A DNA stretch of 64,000 nt from Psychroserpens sp. Hel_I_66 (lineage in GTDB: Bacteria > Bacteroidota > Bacteroidia > Flavobacteriales > Flavobacteriaceae), in contig NZ_JUGU01000001.1 in NCBI RefSeq assembly GCF_000799465.1, positions 3,616,501 through 3,680,500 on the forward strand. The letters run 5' to 3'. This document shows positions 45,069 through 54,100 of the stretch, piece after piece; positions within the stretch are counted from its first letter, which is position 1; every line of letters begins with the position of its first letter. The notes under the pieces were generated by a model. It made no database searches. It worked only from the letters and a program-made list of their open reading frames with translations, and was not told the DNA's origin. Both the position numbers and the translations under genes were made by a program.

Positions 45069-46187
45069 ATGAAATTACAAATTGCAGTTTTACCAGGAGA
45101 TGGTATTGGTCCAGAAGTAACAGAGCAGGCGATAAAAGTATTGAAAGCTATAGCTTCAGAATTTGATCACACATTTAAATTCAAAACAGCAGATGTTGGC
45201 GCCATTGCTATAGATAACCATAACGACCCATTGCCAGAGGCGACACTTAATCTTTGCAAAAAAAGTGATGCTATTTTGTTTGGTGCAATTGGTCATCCAA
45301 AATATGACAACGACCCATCGGCTAAAGTGCGTCCAGAACAGGGATTGCTTAAATTGAGAAAAGAGTTAGAGTTATTTGCCAATATAAGGCCTGTAAAGGC
45401 TTATGACGATCTTTTAGATAAATCGCCTTTAAAAAGGCATATCATAAAAGGTGTGGATATTAGTATTTATAGAGAATTGACGGGTGGTATTTACTTCGGA
45501 AAAAAAGCAATCAGCGAAGATGGTAACGTTGCATCAGACCTTTGCGAATATTCTAGGGAAGAAATTGAGCGTATCGCTCATTTGGCTTTTGAGGCTGCAC
45601 AAAATAGAAAACATAAAGTTACTTTAGTTGATAAAGCAAATGTTTTGGAGAGTTCAAGGCTTTGGAGAAGAATGGTAACAGAAGTCGGAAAACAATACCA
45701 TGATGTTGAGCTTGATTTCTTATTTGTAGATAATGCTGCAATGCAAATGATTTTAAACCCTAAACAATTTGACGTTATTTTGACCGAAAATATGTTTGGA
45801 GATATCATAAGTGATGAGGCAAGTGTAATTGGCGGTTCTATTGGTTTGTTGGCTTCAGCTTCCGTAGGGAAAAAATATGCGATGTTTGAACCTATTCATG
45901 GCTCATTTCCGCAGGCAACCAACAAAGGGGTTGCTAATCCTGTTGCCTCTATTTTGTCTGCTGCGATGTTGTTGGAGCATTTTGAGTTATTTTCCGAAGC
46001 ACAGTTAGTTAGATTAGCAGTCGAGAAATCTCTTAAATTACACATCTCAACACCAGATATCAATTCAAAATATGATAACGTCACTACAAATAAAGTAGGA
46101 GATTTTATTGAGGATTTTATTAATAATCCTGGCGACACCAACATGAATTTTACTAATATTCATTTAGGTCAATCAACGATTATTTAA
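45069..46187 (+). CDS. leuB: 3-isopropylmalate dehydrogenase
   Basis: 372 residues, usual LeuB length: LPGDGIGPEV (8-17), ELTGGIYFG, VDKANVLESSRLWR, and LTENMFGDIISDEASVIGGSIGLL with the metal-binding aspartates; the C-terminal NAD site includes EPIHGSFP. It oxidises and decarboxylates 3-isopropylmalate with NAD. It is the last gene of the leu operon. Its ATG lies 2 nt after a hairpin repeat, leaving no room for an ordinary Shine-Dalgarno sequence. Confidence 0.95.
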   Translation: MKLQIAVLPGDGIGPEVTEQAIKVLKAIASEFDHTFKFKTADVGAIAIDNHNDPLPEATLNLCKKSDAILFGAIGHPKYDNDPSAKVRPEQGLLKLRKELELFANIRPVKAYDDLLDKSPLKRHIIKGVDISIYRELTGGIYFGKKAISEDGNVASDLCEYSREEIERIAHLAFEAAQNRKHKVTLVDKANVLESSRLWRRMVTEVGKQYHDVELDFLFVDNAAMQMILNPKQFDVILTENMFGDIISDEASVIGGSIGLLASASVGKKYAMFEPIHGSFPQATNKGVANPVASILSAAMLLEHFELFSEAQLVRLAVEKSLKLHISTPDINSKYDNVTTNKVGDFIEDFINNPGDTNMNFTNIHLGQSTII

Positions 46188-46253
46188 GTTTAGATTGTTA
46201 AATATATAAACTTTAAAATATTAATACTTTTCTTAGAGTATTCTTGATTTATG

Positions 46254-46274
46254 CACATTTTCTAGATAAATGTG
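46254..46274. promoter_or_regulatory. inverted repeat upstream of ppc
   Basis: CACATTT TCTAGAT AAATGTG, perfect 7-bp arms with a palindromic TCTAGA centre, about 75 bp before the ppc ATG. It is an operator candidate; no regulator is known. Confidence 0.35.
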
Positions 46275-46349
46275 TAATTCATTGTGCGTAGTTATTTATT
46301 CTGAAAATTCTTCAGTATATTTAAGTAAATAGAATTATCCAAAAAAAAT

Positions 46350-48929
46350 ATGCCAACACAACCAAAGCTTACTAGATTCAACCAAAACGTATTGTCAAAA
46401 TACCAGATTTACAATAGTATTTTTATGACACTGCCTTTTGATACAATCACAAAAACAGGAGCGTTATTGCCCTTATTTCATGAAACTTGCAGTAAGGGTT
46501 TTGAAGCTGGGGACAACCCAACGACAATAGTCGAAACATTTTTTAAAAAATACCAAGCACGACGCTCAGATAAAAGCCAAATTGATTTATTATTTCGTTT
46601 TATTCAATATATAGAGCGTCAAGTCGTTCTGTTTGATGCTATTGAGGACGCAGCATTTCCTATAGTTAATAACATGGATGGGATTGGGACTTTAAGAAGT
46701 TTGAAAGAAGCTGTAACTGCGGAAAATAAAATGGAGACACTTCAAAAATATATTGAAGAGTTTAAGGTTAGAATCGTTTTAACCGCCCATCCAACCCAAT
46801 TTTATCCAGGTTCTGTTTTGGGTATAATTACAGATTTAACCGAGGCAGTAAAAGAAAATGATTTACTGCGCATCAATGATTTGCTCGCTCAATTAGGGAA
46901 GACACCGTTTTTTAAACATAAAAAACCTACACCTTATGATGAAGCAGTGAGTTTGATCTGGTATTTGGAAAATGTATTTTATAAATCCTTCGGAACAATC
47001 TATGACTACATCCAACAAAATATATTTGACGGGAAACATATAGATAACGACATCATTAACATAGGTTTTTGGCCAGGAGGAGACAGAGACGGAAATCCAT
47101 TTGTCACTCCAGAAATCACATTGAAGGTTTCGCAGAGACTTCACGAGACGATTATAAAAAATTACTATCGAGACATTAGAAAATTAAGGAGAAAACTAAC
47201 CTTTGAAGGTGTTGAGGACAAAATAAGTAATTTAGAAAAAGAGCTTTATAAAATAATCATCAATAAAAAATCAAACCTCACATTAGACTTTTTTAAAAGT
47301 GAATTGGATGAGGTTAAAAAAATTGTAATAGAAAAGCATCAATCACTGTATGCTACGGAAGTCAATAGTCTTTTAAATAAAATTCATTTGTTTGGATTTC
47401 ATTTTGCCAACCTGGACATACGTCAAGATAGTAGAAAACATGCACAGTTTTTTAATGATATGGTTGATGTTTTGATTGAAAGTGGGAGCGATATTTTTCC
47501 TAAGAACTATCACGATCTACCAGAAAATGAGCAAATTGCCATTCTATCCAAAGTTGAGGGAGAAGTCGATTTATCATTAATCAAGGATGACGAAACTTTA
47601 AAGGCATTAGAAACAATGACAGCTTTAAGAACCATTCAGGAAAAAAATGGAGAGAAGGCTGCAAACCGTTATATTATAAGTAATAACCAAACAACATTGC
47701 ATGTCATGCAATTATTTGCAATGCTTAAACTTGTGGCGTTCCAAGATAAATTAACTGTTGATATTGGTCCACTATTTGAAACCATTACAGATTTAGAAAA
47801 TGCGCCTAAGGTAATGGAAGAGTTGTACACAAACCCAGAGTACGCAGCTCACCTAAAATCTAGAGGACAAAGACAAACGATTATGCTTGGTTTTAGTGAT
47901 GGTACAAAAGATGGTGGATATTTAATGGCAAATTGGGCTATTTATAAAGCCAAAGAAAATTTAACAGCAGTGTCTAGAAAATATGGTGTAACCGTGATTT
48001 TCTTTGACGGTAGAGGAGGGCCTCCAGCACGTGGTGGTGGGAAAACCCATAATTTCTACGCGTCTTTAGGGCCAACGATTGAAGATAAAGAAGTGCAATT
48101 AACCATACAAGGTCAAACGATTTCTTCAAATTTTGGAACCTTAGATTCGTCGCAATACAACTTAGAGCAATTGATAAGTTCTGGGATTTACAATAGCTTA
48201 AGTGATAAGGACTTAAGTATGCATCCAGATAATAGGATAGTCATGGATGACTTGTCTAAATTAAGTTACGAAGCCTATAAAAATTTTAAGGCACATTCTA
48301 AATTCATTCCATATCTAGAGCACATGAGTACTTTAAAGTACTATGCTAAAACCAATATTGGAAGTCGACCTTCAAAACGAGGCAAAGCAGAAGGTTTGGT
48401 TTTTGAAGATTTAAGAGCTATCCCATTTGTGGGATCGTGGAGTCAATTAAAGCAAAACGTTCCAGGATTTTTTGGAGTTGGCACAGCATTAAAACATTAT
48501 GAAGATACCAATCAATTTGATAAGGCACAGCGCTTGTTTCAAACATCAGATTTCTTTAAGACACTTATTGAGAACAGCATGATGTCATTGTCAAAATCAT
48601 TTTTTGACCTTACAAAATATATGAGCGATGATCCAGAATATGGAGATTTTTGGAAACTCATTTTCAAAGAATATGAAACTTCAAAACGTCTCATTTTAAA
48701 ACTTACTGGATATAAAGAGCTTATGGAAGAAGAGCCAGCAGGAAAGGCTTCAATTGCTGTTAGAGAGTCTATAGTTTTACCTTTATTGACTATTCAGCAA
48801 TATGCATTAAAAAAGATTCAAGAGTTAGAAAATGACGGTATCACAACTGGTGACGAGATAGAGATTTACCAAAAAATGGTGACGCGTTCTCTCTTCGGAA
48901 ATATTAATGCGAGTAGAAATTCGGCTTAA
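46350..48929 (+). CDS. ppc: phosphoenolpyruvate carboxylase
   Basis: 859 residues. The catalytic His is in VLTAHPTQ, the lysine motif is GFSDGTKDGGYLMANW, and the active-site loop is FFDGRGGPPARGGGKTHNF; PSKRGKAEGLVFEDLRAIPFV is also typical. It fixes bicarbonate onto PEP to make oxaloacetate. The C-terminus reads LFGNINASRNSA instead of the QNTG found at the end of classical PEPCs, so it belongs to a divergent branch. It stands alone between leuB and amt with a good terminator, and probably supplies oxaloacetate for aspartate and glutamate family synthesis. Confidence 0.94.
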   Translation: MPTQPKLTRFNQNVLSKYQIYNSIFMTLPFDTITKTGALLPLFHETCSKGFEAGDNPTTIVETFFKKYQARRSDKSQIDLLFRFIQYIERQVVLFDAIEDAAFPIVNNMDGIGTLRSLKEAVTAENKMETLQKYIEEFKVRIVLTAHPTQFYPGSVLGIITDLTEAVKENDLLRINDLLAQLGKTPFFKHKKPTPYDEAVSLIWYLENVFYKSFGTIYDYIQQNIFDGKHIDNDIINIGFWPGGDRDGNPFVTPEITLKVSQRLHETIIKNYYRDIRKLRRKLTFEGVEDKISNLEKELYKIIINKKSNLTLDFFKSELDEVKKIVIEKHQSLYATEVNSLLNKIHLFGFHFANLDIRQDSRKHAQFFNDMVDVLIESGSDIFPKNYHDLPENEQIAILSKVEGEVDLSLIKDDETLKALETMTALRTIQEKNGEKAANRYIISNNQTTLHVMQLFAMLKLVAFQDKLTVDIGPLFETITDLENAPKVMEELYTNPEYAAHLKSRGQRQTIMLGFSDGTKDGGYLMANWAIYKAKENLTAVSRKYGVTVIFFDGRGGPPARGGGKTHNFYASLGPTIEDKEVQLTIQGQTISSNFGTLDSSQYNLEQLISSGIYNSLSDKDLSMHPDNRIVMDDLSKLSYEAYKNFKAHSKFIPYLEHMSTLKYYAKTNIGSRPSKRGKAEGLVFEDLRAIPFVGSWSQLKQNVPGFFGVGTALKHYEDTNQFDKAQRLFQTSDFFKTLIENSMMSLSKSFFDLTKYMSDDPEYGDFWKLIFKEYETSKRLILKLTGYKELMEEEPAGKASIAVRESIVLPLLTIQQYALKKIQELENDGITTGDEIEIYQKMVTRSLFGNINASRNSA

Positions 48930-48953
48930 AAAAACCAATTCATTATAATTTAA

Positions 48954-48988
48954 AAAAGCGTTTGAGGTATAACATCTCAAGCGCTTTT
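48954..48988 (+). terminator. intrinsic terminator after ppc
   Basis: AAAAGCGTTTGAG pairs with CTCAAGCGCTTTT (one G-T pair) around a 9-nt loop, in the gap after ppc. Confidence 0.75.
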
Positions 48989-49059
48989 CTATTTGAATTT
49001 CTATCTTAAATTTCTTTAATTGATTTTTAGTCTGGTCTTCATATTTCAGAACAGAAAAT

Positions 49060-49095
49060 AACAAACCCTCAAAACTTGCTTCTTGAGGGTTTGTT
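49060..49095 (-). terminator. intrinsic terminator after amt
   Basis: Perfect 13-bp arms AACAAACCCTCAA and TTGAGGGTTTGTT with a 10-nt loop. On the minus strand the stem is followed by a T-rich tract (TATTTTC), 24 bp beyond the amt stop. Confidence 0.8.
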
Positions 49096-49118
49096 CCCTA
49101 ACTAATTAAATAACAATC

Positions 49119-50366
49119 TTAACGTTCATTTAATCTAAAGTCTGGATAGGCATCCATACCATGCTCATGAGCATCAAGGCCTTCTAATTCTTCGCGTTCT
49201 GAAACACGTATACCGACTGTTTTCTTTAAGGTAAAGAGAATGATAAACGCAGATACCATACAAAATACAGCTATAGACCCAACACCAACGAGTTGCGTTA
49301 TAAATTGGTCTACACCTGCTAAACCACCAAAGATTCCTACAGCCAAAGTTCCCCAAATACCACAGATCAAATGTACAGCAATGGCACCGACAGGATCATC
49401 TAGTTTTAGTTTATCAATCAAAGAAATTCCAAAAACAATTATAGTTCCAGCTATTGAGCCAATCATTATAGCATCTGTTGGAGACATTTGATCTGCTCCA
49501 GCAGTAATACCAACTAAACCGCCTAAAATGCCATTAAGAAACATGGTCAAATCTAAATTTTTATATAATAATGTAGATACAAGGGCAGAAACAACTCCGC
49601 CTGCAGCAGCAGCCAAACACGTTGTCACTAATGTTAATGATGTTAATGTTGGATCTGCAGATAAAACAGAACCTCCATTAAATCCAAACCAACCTAGCCA
49701 TAAAATAATGACACCTGCAGTTGCTATTGGTATGTTATGACCTGGAATAGCTTGAGGTTTTCCGTCTTTAAACTTGCCAATTCTGGCTCCTAAAAGTATT
49801 ACAGCTACTAAGGCAGCCCATCCTCCAACAGAGTGCACAAGTGTTGATCCAGCAAAATCATAGAATGGTGTGTCTCTAGTTTCTAAGAAGCCACCACCCC
49901 AATCCCAAGAACCTGCAATTGGATAAACTAAACCCACATAAATGATTGTAAAAATCATAAATGGTCCAATTTTCATGCGCTCAGCAACAGCTCCAGAAAC
50001 AATTGTTGCTGCGGTTGCTGCAAACATTCCTTGAAATAAGAAATCTGTCCAATAGGTATAACCTTCATTATATGCTAGATCAAGAATAGCTTTTCCGGTT
50101 TCAGGATCTGTGACGGTTCGTGCATCTAATCCCAAACCTGCGAAACCTAAAAACCCATTAAAATCTCCAGGGTACATTAAATTGAATCCAATAACACAGT
50201 ACAGAAGCAATCCAACGGTAATGATAAATATGTTTTTAAATAAAATATTAATTGTATTTTTTTGACGTGTGAGTCCAATCTCTAAGAATGCAAAACCTAG
50301 GTGCATAAAAAAGACGAGTGCTGTACAGATCATCATCCATACATTATTTATGGTAAATAATTCCAT
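49119..50366 (-). CDS. amt: ammonium transporter
   Basis: 415 residues, about 11 membrane helices. Amt signatures include FLFQGMFAATAATIVSGAVAE, DFAGSTLVHSVGGWAAL with the first pore His, GFNGGS and AVHLICGIWGTLAVGIFGG with the second. It moves ammonium inward across the cytoplasmic membrane. The N-terminal part lacks a clear cleaved signal peptide, as in the Rhodobacter-type group. It is the second gene after glnK (5-bp gap), the standard pair in which GlnK plugs the Amt pore under nitrogen excess. Confidence 0.95.
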   Translation of the reverse strand: MELFTINNVWMMICTALVFFMHLGFAFLEIGLTRQKNTINILFKNIFIITVGLLLYCVIGFNLMYPGDFNGFLGFAGLGLDARTVTDPETGKAILDLAYNEGYTYWTDFLFQGMFAATAATIVSGAVAERMKIGPFMIFTIIYVGLVYPIAGSWDWGGGFLETRDTPFYDFAGSTLVHSVGGWAALVAVILLGARIGKFKDGKPQAIPGHNIPIATAGVIILWLGWFGFNGGSVLSADPTLTSLTLVTTCLAAAAGGVVSALVSTLLYKNLDLTMFLNGILGGLVGITAGADQMSPTDAIMIGSIAGTIIVFGISLIDKLKLDDPVGAIAVHLICGIWGTLAVGIFGGLAGVDQFITQLVGVGSIAVFCMVSAFIILFTLKKTVGIRVSEREELEGLDAHEHGMDAYPDFRLNER

Positions 50367-50371
50367 TGTTT

Positions 50372-50710
50372 TTATTTTAAAGTGTTTCCTCCTTTTTCTC
50401 CTGTTCGTATTCTATAAACTTCCTCGACGTTTGAGACAAATATTTTACCATCACCAACATCTCCTGTGGAGCCAGCTTCTAAAATGGCTTTTATGGTTAC
50501 TGCCTCAAAATCATCATTAATAACAATAGATAAATAGCGTCGTTGGATATCACTGGTGCTATAAGAAACACCTCTATAGACATGCCCTTCCTTTTCATTG
50601 CCTAAACCGGTAACATCCCAATACGAAAAGAAATTAACACCCACTTCGTGTAATGCTGTTTTTACTGCGGAAAATTTTGATTTCCTGATTATAGCTTCAA
50701 CTTTTTTCAT
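50372..50710 (-). CDS. glnK: PII-family nitrogen regulatory protein
   Basis: 112 residues, PII length. The T-loop reads EGHVYRGVSYSTSD and keeps both tyrosines of the YRGxxY motif (the second is the uridylylation site in enterobacteria). The B-loop TGDVGDGKIFV and C-loop RIRTGEKG for ATP/ADP binding are present. It senses 2-oxoglutarate and energy and controls Amt. The T-loop differs from classical GlnB after Y51 (STSDIQRRY), so modification is uncertain. A clear TAnnTTTG promoter box with paired inverted repeats lies upstream. Confidence 0.94.
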   Translation of the reverse strand: MKKVEAIIRKSKFSAVKTALHEVGVNFFSYWDVTGLGNEKEGHVYRGVSYSTSDIQRRYLSIVINDDFEAVTIKAILEAGSTGDVGDGKIFVSNVEEVYRIRTGEKGGNTLK

Positions 50711-50741
50711 AAAGATTGCATGGTTAGCTGTAAATTTAAAT

Positions 50742-50749
50742 CAAATCTA
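50742..50749 (-). promoter_or_regulatory. candidate -7 box (TAGATTTG) of glnK-amt
   Basis: On the minus strand TAGATTTG matches TAnnTTTG; it would put the transcription start about 25 nt before the glnK ATG. The nearer inverted repeat begins 17 bp upstream of it. Confidence 0.45.
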
Positions 50750-50765
50750 TATAATTTTATTTTAT

Positions 50766-50785
50766 ACCCTTTAAAAAATAGGGGT
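50766..50785. promoter_or_regulatory. ACCCT-AGGGGT inverted repeat 1 (glnK operator candidate)
   Basis: ACCCT-TTAAAAAAT-AGGGGT, centred about 30 bp upstream of the glnK -7 box and so covering the -33 region. A related repeat lies about 52 bp further upstream. Confidence 0.45.
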
Positions 50786-50818
50786 CATAAATATATTTTT
50801 ATGAATATTATATTTTAT

Positions 50819-50837
50819 ACCCTATAAATTTTAGGGT
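50819..50837. promoter_or_regulatory. ACCCT-AGGGT inverted repeat 2 (glnK operator candidate)
   Basis: ACCCT-ATAAATTTT-AGGGT. It shares the TATACCCT context with repeat 1, and the centre-to-centre distance of about 52 bp is near five helical turns, so both would face the same side of the DNA. Confidence 0.45.
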
Positions 50838-50913
50838 TAGATTTTTTTGAGTTGATTTTATGATAAATTCATAATCCAGAAATTGAAGAATTATCATATT
50901 TCTTGATTTTTAT

Positions 50914-50932
50914 TTGACTATTTAATAGTCAA
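50914..50932. promoter_or_regulatory. 19-bp palindrome TTGACTATTTAATAGTCAA
   Basis: Perfect 9-bp arms around one central base, 220 bp before gltB. It looks like a dimeric regulator operator. No obvious regulator gene is adjacent. Confidence 0.5.
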
Positions 50933-51032
50933 TAGTGGTTGTCGCAATCGTTTTCGCAAAAAATAAACGTTATAGCTCATTTGCTTAATTGATTATTATG
51001 CAGTTTATCTTCAAATAATTGAAGAATTTTCA

Positions 51033-51110
51033 ATGAGATTGCTCTTATTTATCGATATGGGAAAAGTGATTCCCCTTTTTTTTAAATCAATTTTTTGCGA
51101 CTATATTTAG
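51033..51110 (+). CDS. candidate leader ORF of gltB (25 codons)
   Basis: ATG preceded by GAAGAA at a ribosome-binding distance; 25 codons starting MRLLLFIDMGKVIPLFFKS. It spans the terminator-like hairpin at 51059-51083, so ribosomes on it would melt that hairpin. A second mini-ORF (MKTFKYF, 51125-51148) ends 3 nt before gltB. It could be a leader peptide or chance. Confidence 0.3.
   Translation: MRLLLFIDMGKVIPLFFKSIFCDYI
51059..51083 (+). terminator. terminator-like hairpin in the gltB leader
   Basis: GGGAA AAGTGA TTCCC followed by C and eight T residues, 68 nt before the gltB ATG and on the same strand. It lies upstream of the gene, so it would act as an attenuator rather than end a known gene. 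The short stem makes it weak. Confidence 0.5.
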
Positions 51111-51151
51111 ATGTAAAATAAGGTATGAAAACCTTTAAATATTTCTGAATT

Positions 51152-54100
51152 ATGCTGAAGAAACAAGGCCTTTATTTACCAGAATTTGAACATGATAATT
51201 GTGGTGCAGGATTTATATGTAGTTTGACTGGAAAACGTTCTAATGACATTATCCATAAAGCACTTGAGATTTTAGTAAAATTAGAACATCGAGGTGCTGT
51301 GAGTTCAGATGGTGTAACGGGAGATGGAGCAGGAATTTTAATTGATATTCCACATAAATTTTTTAAGATCTTTTGTGAATTTGATTTGCCAGAAGCTGGA
51401 GCATACGCAGTAAGTAATGTGTTCTTGCCAAGAAAGGAAAACCAACGTCAATTTTGTATTGATGTTTTTGAAAAAGAAATAGAAAATCAAGGCCTTAAAT
51501 TGATAGGTTGGAGAGATGTACCGGTTAACAGTGACGTATTAGGCGAAATTGCAAAGGTAACAGAGCCTTTTGTAAAACAAATCTTTATAGGAAAAGAAAG
51601 CGATAAGCAAACCGAAAGAGAATTCAACCTAAAACTATTTGCTGCCAGAAAAATTGCAGAACATGCCATTTACGATTCAAAATTATCAGAATCTAAATTC
51701 TTTTACCTCCCAAGTTTATCAACAAAAATCATAATTTTTAAAGGCTTATTAATGCCAGAGCACATCAATGAGTATTATCTCGATTTGTTCAATTCAGCAT
51801 TAGTTACGCGTTTAGCTTTAGTGCATCAACGGTTCTCCACCAATACCTTTCCAACTTGGGATTTAGCACAGCCCTTTAGATATATTTGTCATAATGGAGA
51901 AATAAACACATTGCGTGGTAACGTTTCACGTATGTTTTCACGTGAGGAAATCATGAAAAGTCCATTGTTTGGCGACGATATTAAAAAAATTATCCCAACC
52001 ATCTTAAAAGGAAAATCAGATTCTGCAACCTTAGATATGGTGGTCGAGTTGTTATTAATGACAGGTCGTTCTTTGCCAGAAGCCATGATGATGTTGGTGC
52101 CAGAAGCCTGGGAGAAAAACCCAAATATGTCTGATGCTAAAAAAGCATTTTACGAATATAATTCTTGCTTGATGGAACCTTGGGATGGTCCAGCTTCCAT
52201 ACCATTTACAGATGGAAATTATATAGGAGCAGTTTTAGATCGAAACGGTTTGCGTCCATCACGCTACACAGTCACCAAAAAAGGTAATGTTATTATGTCT
52301 TCGGAAACTGGAGTTGTTGACATCAAGCCAGAAAACGTAGAATATCACGGTCGTTTAGAGCCAGGAAAAATGTTTCTGGTAAACATGAATGAAGGTAGAA
52401 TTGTAAATGACGAAGAAATTAAAGAAGAAATCGCTGCCAAACATCCTTACAGAGAATGGTTAGATAAAAATCTAGTGCATCTGCGAGATCTTTCAGCAAA
52501 AAAAGGTCCAATTAAGTATGATGAAATAGAACTTAAAAAACGTGAAATTATTTTTGGTTACACTCAAGAAGATTTGAATACCATCATTCGCCCTATGGCA
52601 CAATTAGGAAAAGAGCCCATAGGATCTATGGGGAGCGATGCGCCAATTGCCATTTTATCAGAAAGGCCACAACTGGTTTACAATTATTTTAAACAGCTGT
52701 TTGCGCAAGTTACCAATCCACCTTTAGACGGAATTCGTGAAGAGTTAATTACAGATATTAGTCTCACTCTCGGTAGTGATGTAAATCTATTTGATATTAA
52801 TGCAGAACACTGCAAAAAGCTAAAAATTCAAAATCCGGTCATCTCAAAACATGACTTGGATAAAATTAGAAATTACGATACCAATCCAGATTTTAAAGTT
52901 GAATCTATTTCAATGCTCTATGAAGTAAATCGTGGGTTGAACGAACTTGAGGTTGCTCTGGAAAATTTGGTCTCTAAAGCATCTAAGGCGATAGATGATG
53001 GTGCAAACATCATCATTTTGTCAGATAGATATGTAGATGAAAATCACGCTCCAATTCCTGCACTATTAGCATGCTCTTATGTGAACCATGCACTTCATAA
53101 ATTAGAAAAGCGTTCAAAAATTAGTCTAATCATTGAATCTGCAGAACCTCGCGAAGTGCACCATTTTGCTCTGCTTTTTGGTTATGGGGCAAGTGCTGTA
53201 AACCCATATATCGTAAATGAGATTGTGCAAGAGCAAATCAATAATAAGGATGTTACTGATTTAGAATATCTAACAGCGATCAAAAATTATAATAAGGCGA
53301 TAGGAAAAGGGATTTTGAAAGTGATGAACAAAATCGGGATTTCAACCTTAAATTCTTATCGTGGATCACAATTGTTTGAGTGTATTGGAATTAATACTGC
53401 AACTGTTGAAAAATATTTTCCGAACACACCAACAAGAATTCAAGGCATTGGTTTAAGAGAGATAGATCAAGAAATTGTAAAACGTCATAAAAAGGCATTT
53501 CAGCCAAATGATACTAATGTTGATATCGAAATTGGAGGCGATTATAGATGGAGACGCGGACAAGAAAAACACATGTTCAATCCATTGACTGTTGCAAAAC
53601 TTCAAGAATCTGTGCGTACAAATAAAGCATCTACTTTTAAGGAATATTCAGATTTAGTAAACAACCAATCTAAAAACCTAATGACCATTAGAGGGATGTT
53701 TGAATTTGATCAATTTGATCCAATTCCCATAGATGAGGTTGAACCTTGGACAGAAATTGTAAAACGCTTCAAAACAGGTGCAATGTCTTACGGTTCTATC
53801 AGTAAAGAAGCGCACGAAAATCTTGCTGTTGCCATGAATAGAATTGGAGGAAAGTCAAACTCTGGCGAAGGTGGAGAAGACCAAGAGCGCTTTTATAAAA
53901 CCTCTCAAGGCGACTGGAAAAACTCTGCAATAAAGCAAGTAGCATCAGGTCGGTTTGGTGTAACGTCAAATTATTTGACAAGCGCAAATGAAATTCAAAT
54001 AAAAATAGCACAGGGCGCAAAACCTGGAGAAGGTGGACAATTACCTGGGCCAAAAGTGAACCGTGAGATTGCTAAAACCAGGAACTCGACGCCTTACGTA

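Larger units (their letters stand above)
50711..51151. promoter_or_regulatory. 441-bp divergent control region glnK-amt / gltBD
   Basis: This is the only stretch over 300 bp without a normal gene. From the glnK side it holds a -7 box (50742-50749), two related ACCCT/AGGGT inverted repeats (50766-50785, 50819-50837), a 19-bp palindrome (50914-50932), then a gltB leader with a small ORF (51033-51110) and an embedded terminator-like hairpin (51059-51083). Confidence 0.6.

Noticed and set aside
50711..51151. tRNA or known riboswitch in the glnK-gltB gap
   Set aside because: No cloverleaf or recognisable riboswitch core could be drawn; only short inverted repeats are present.
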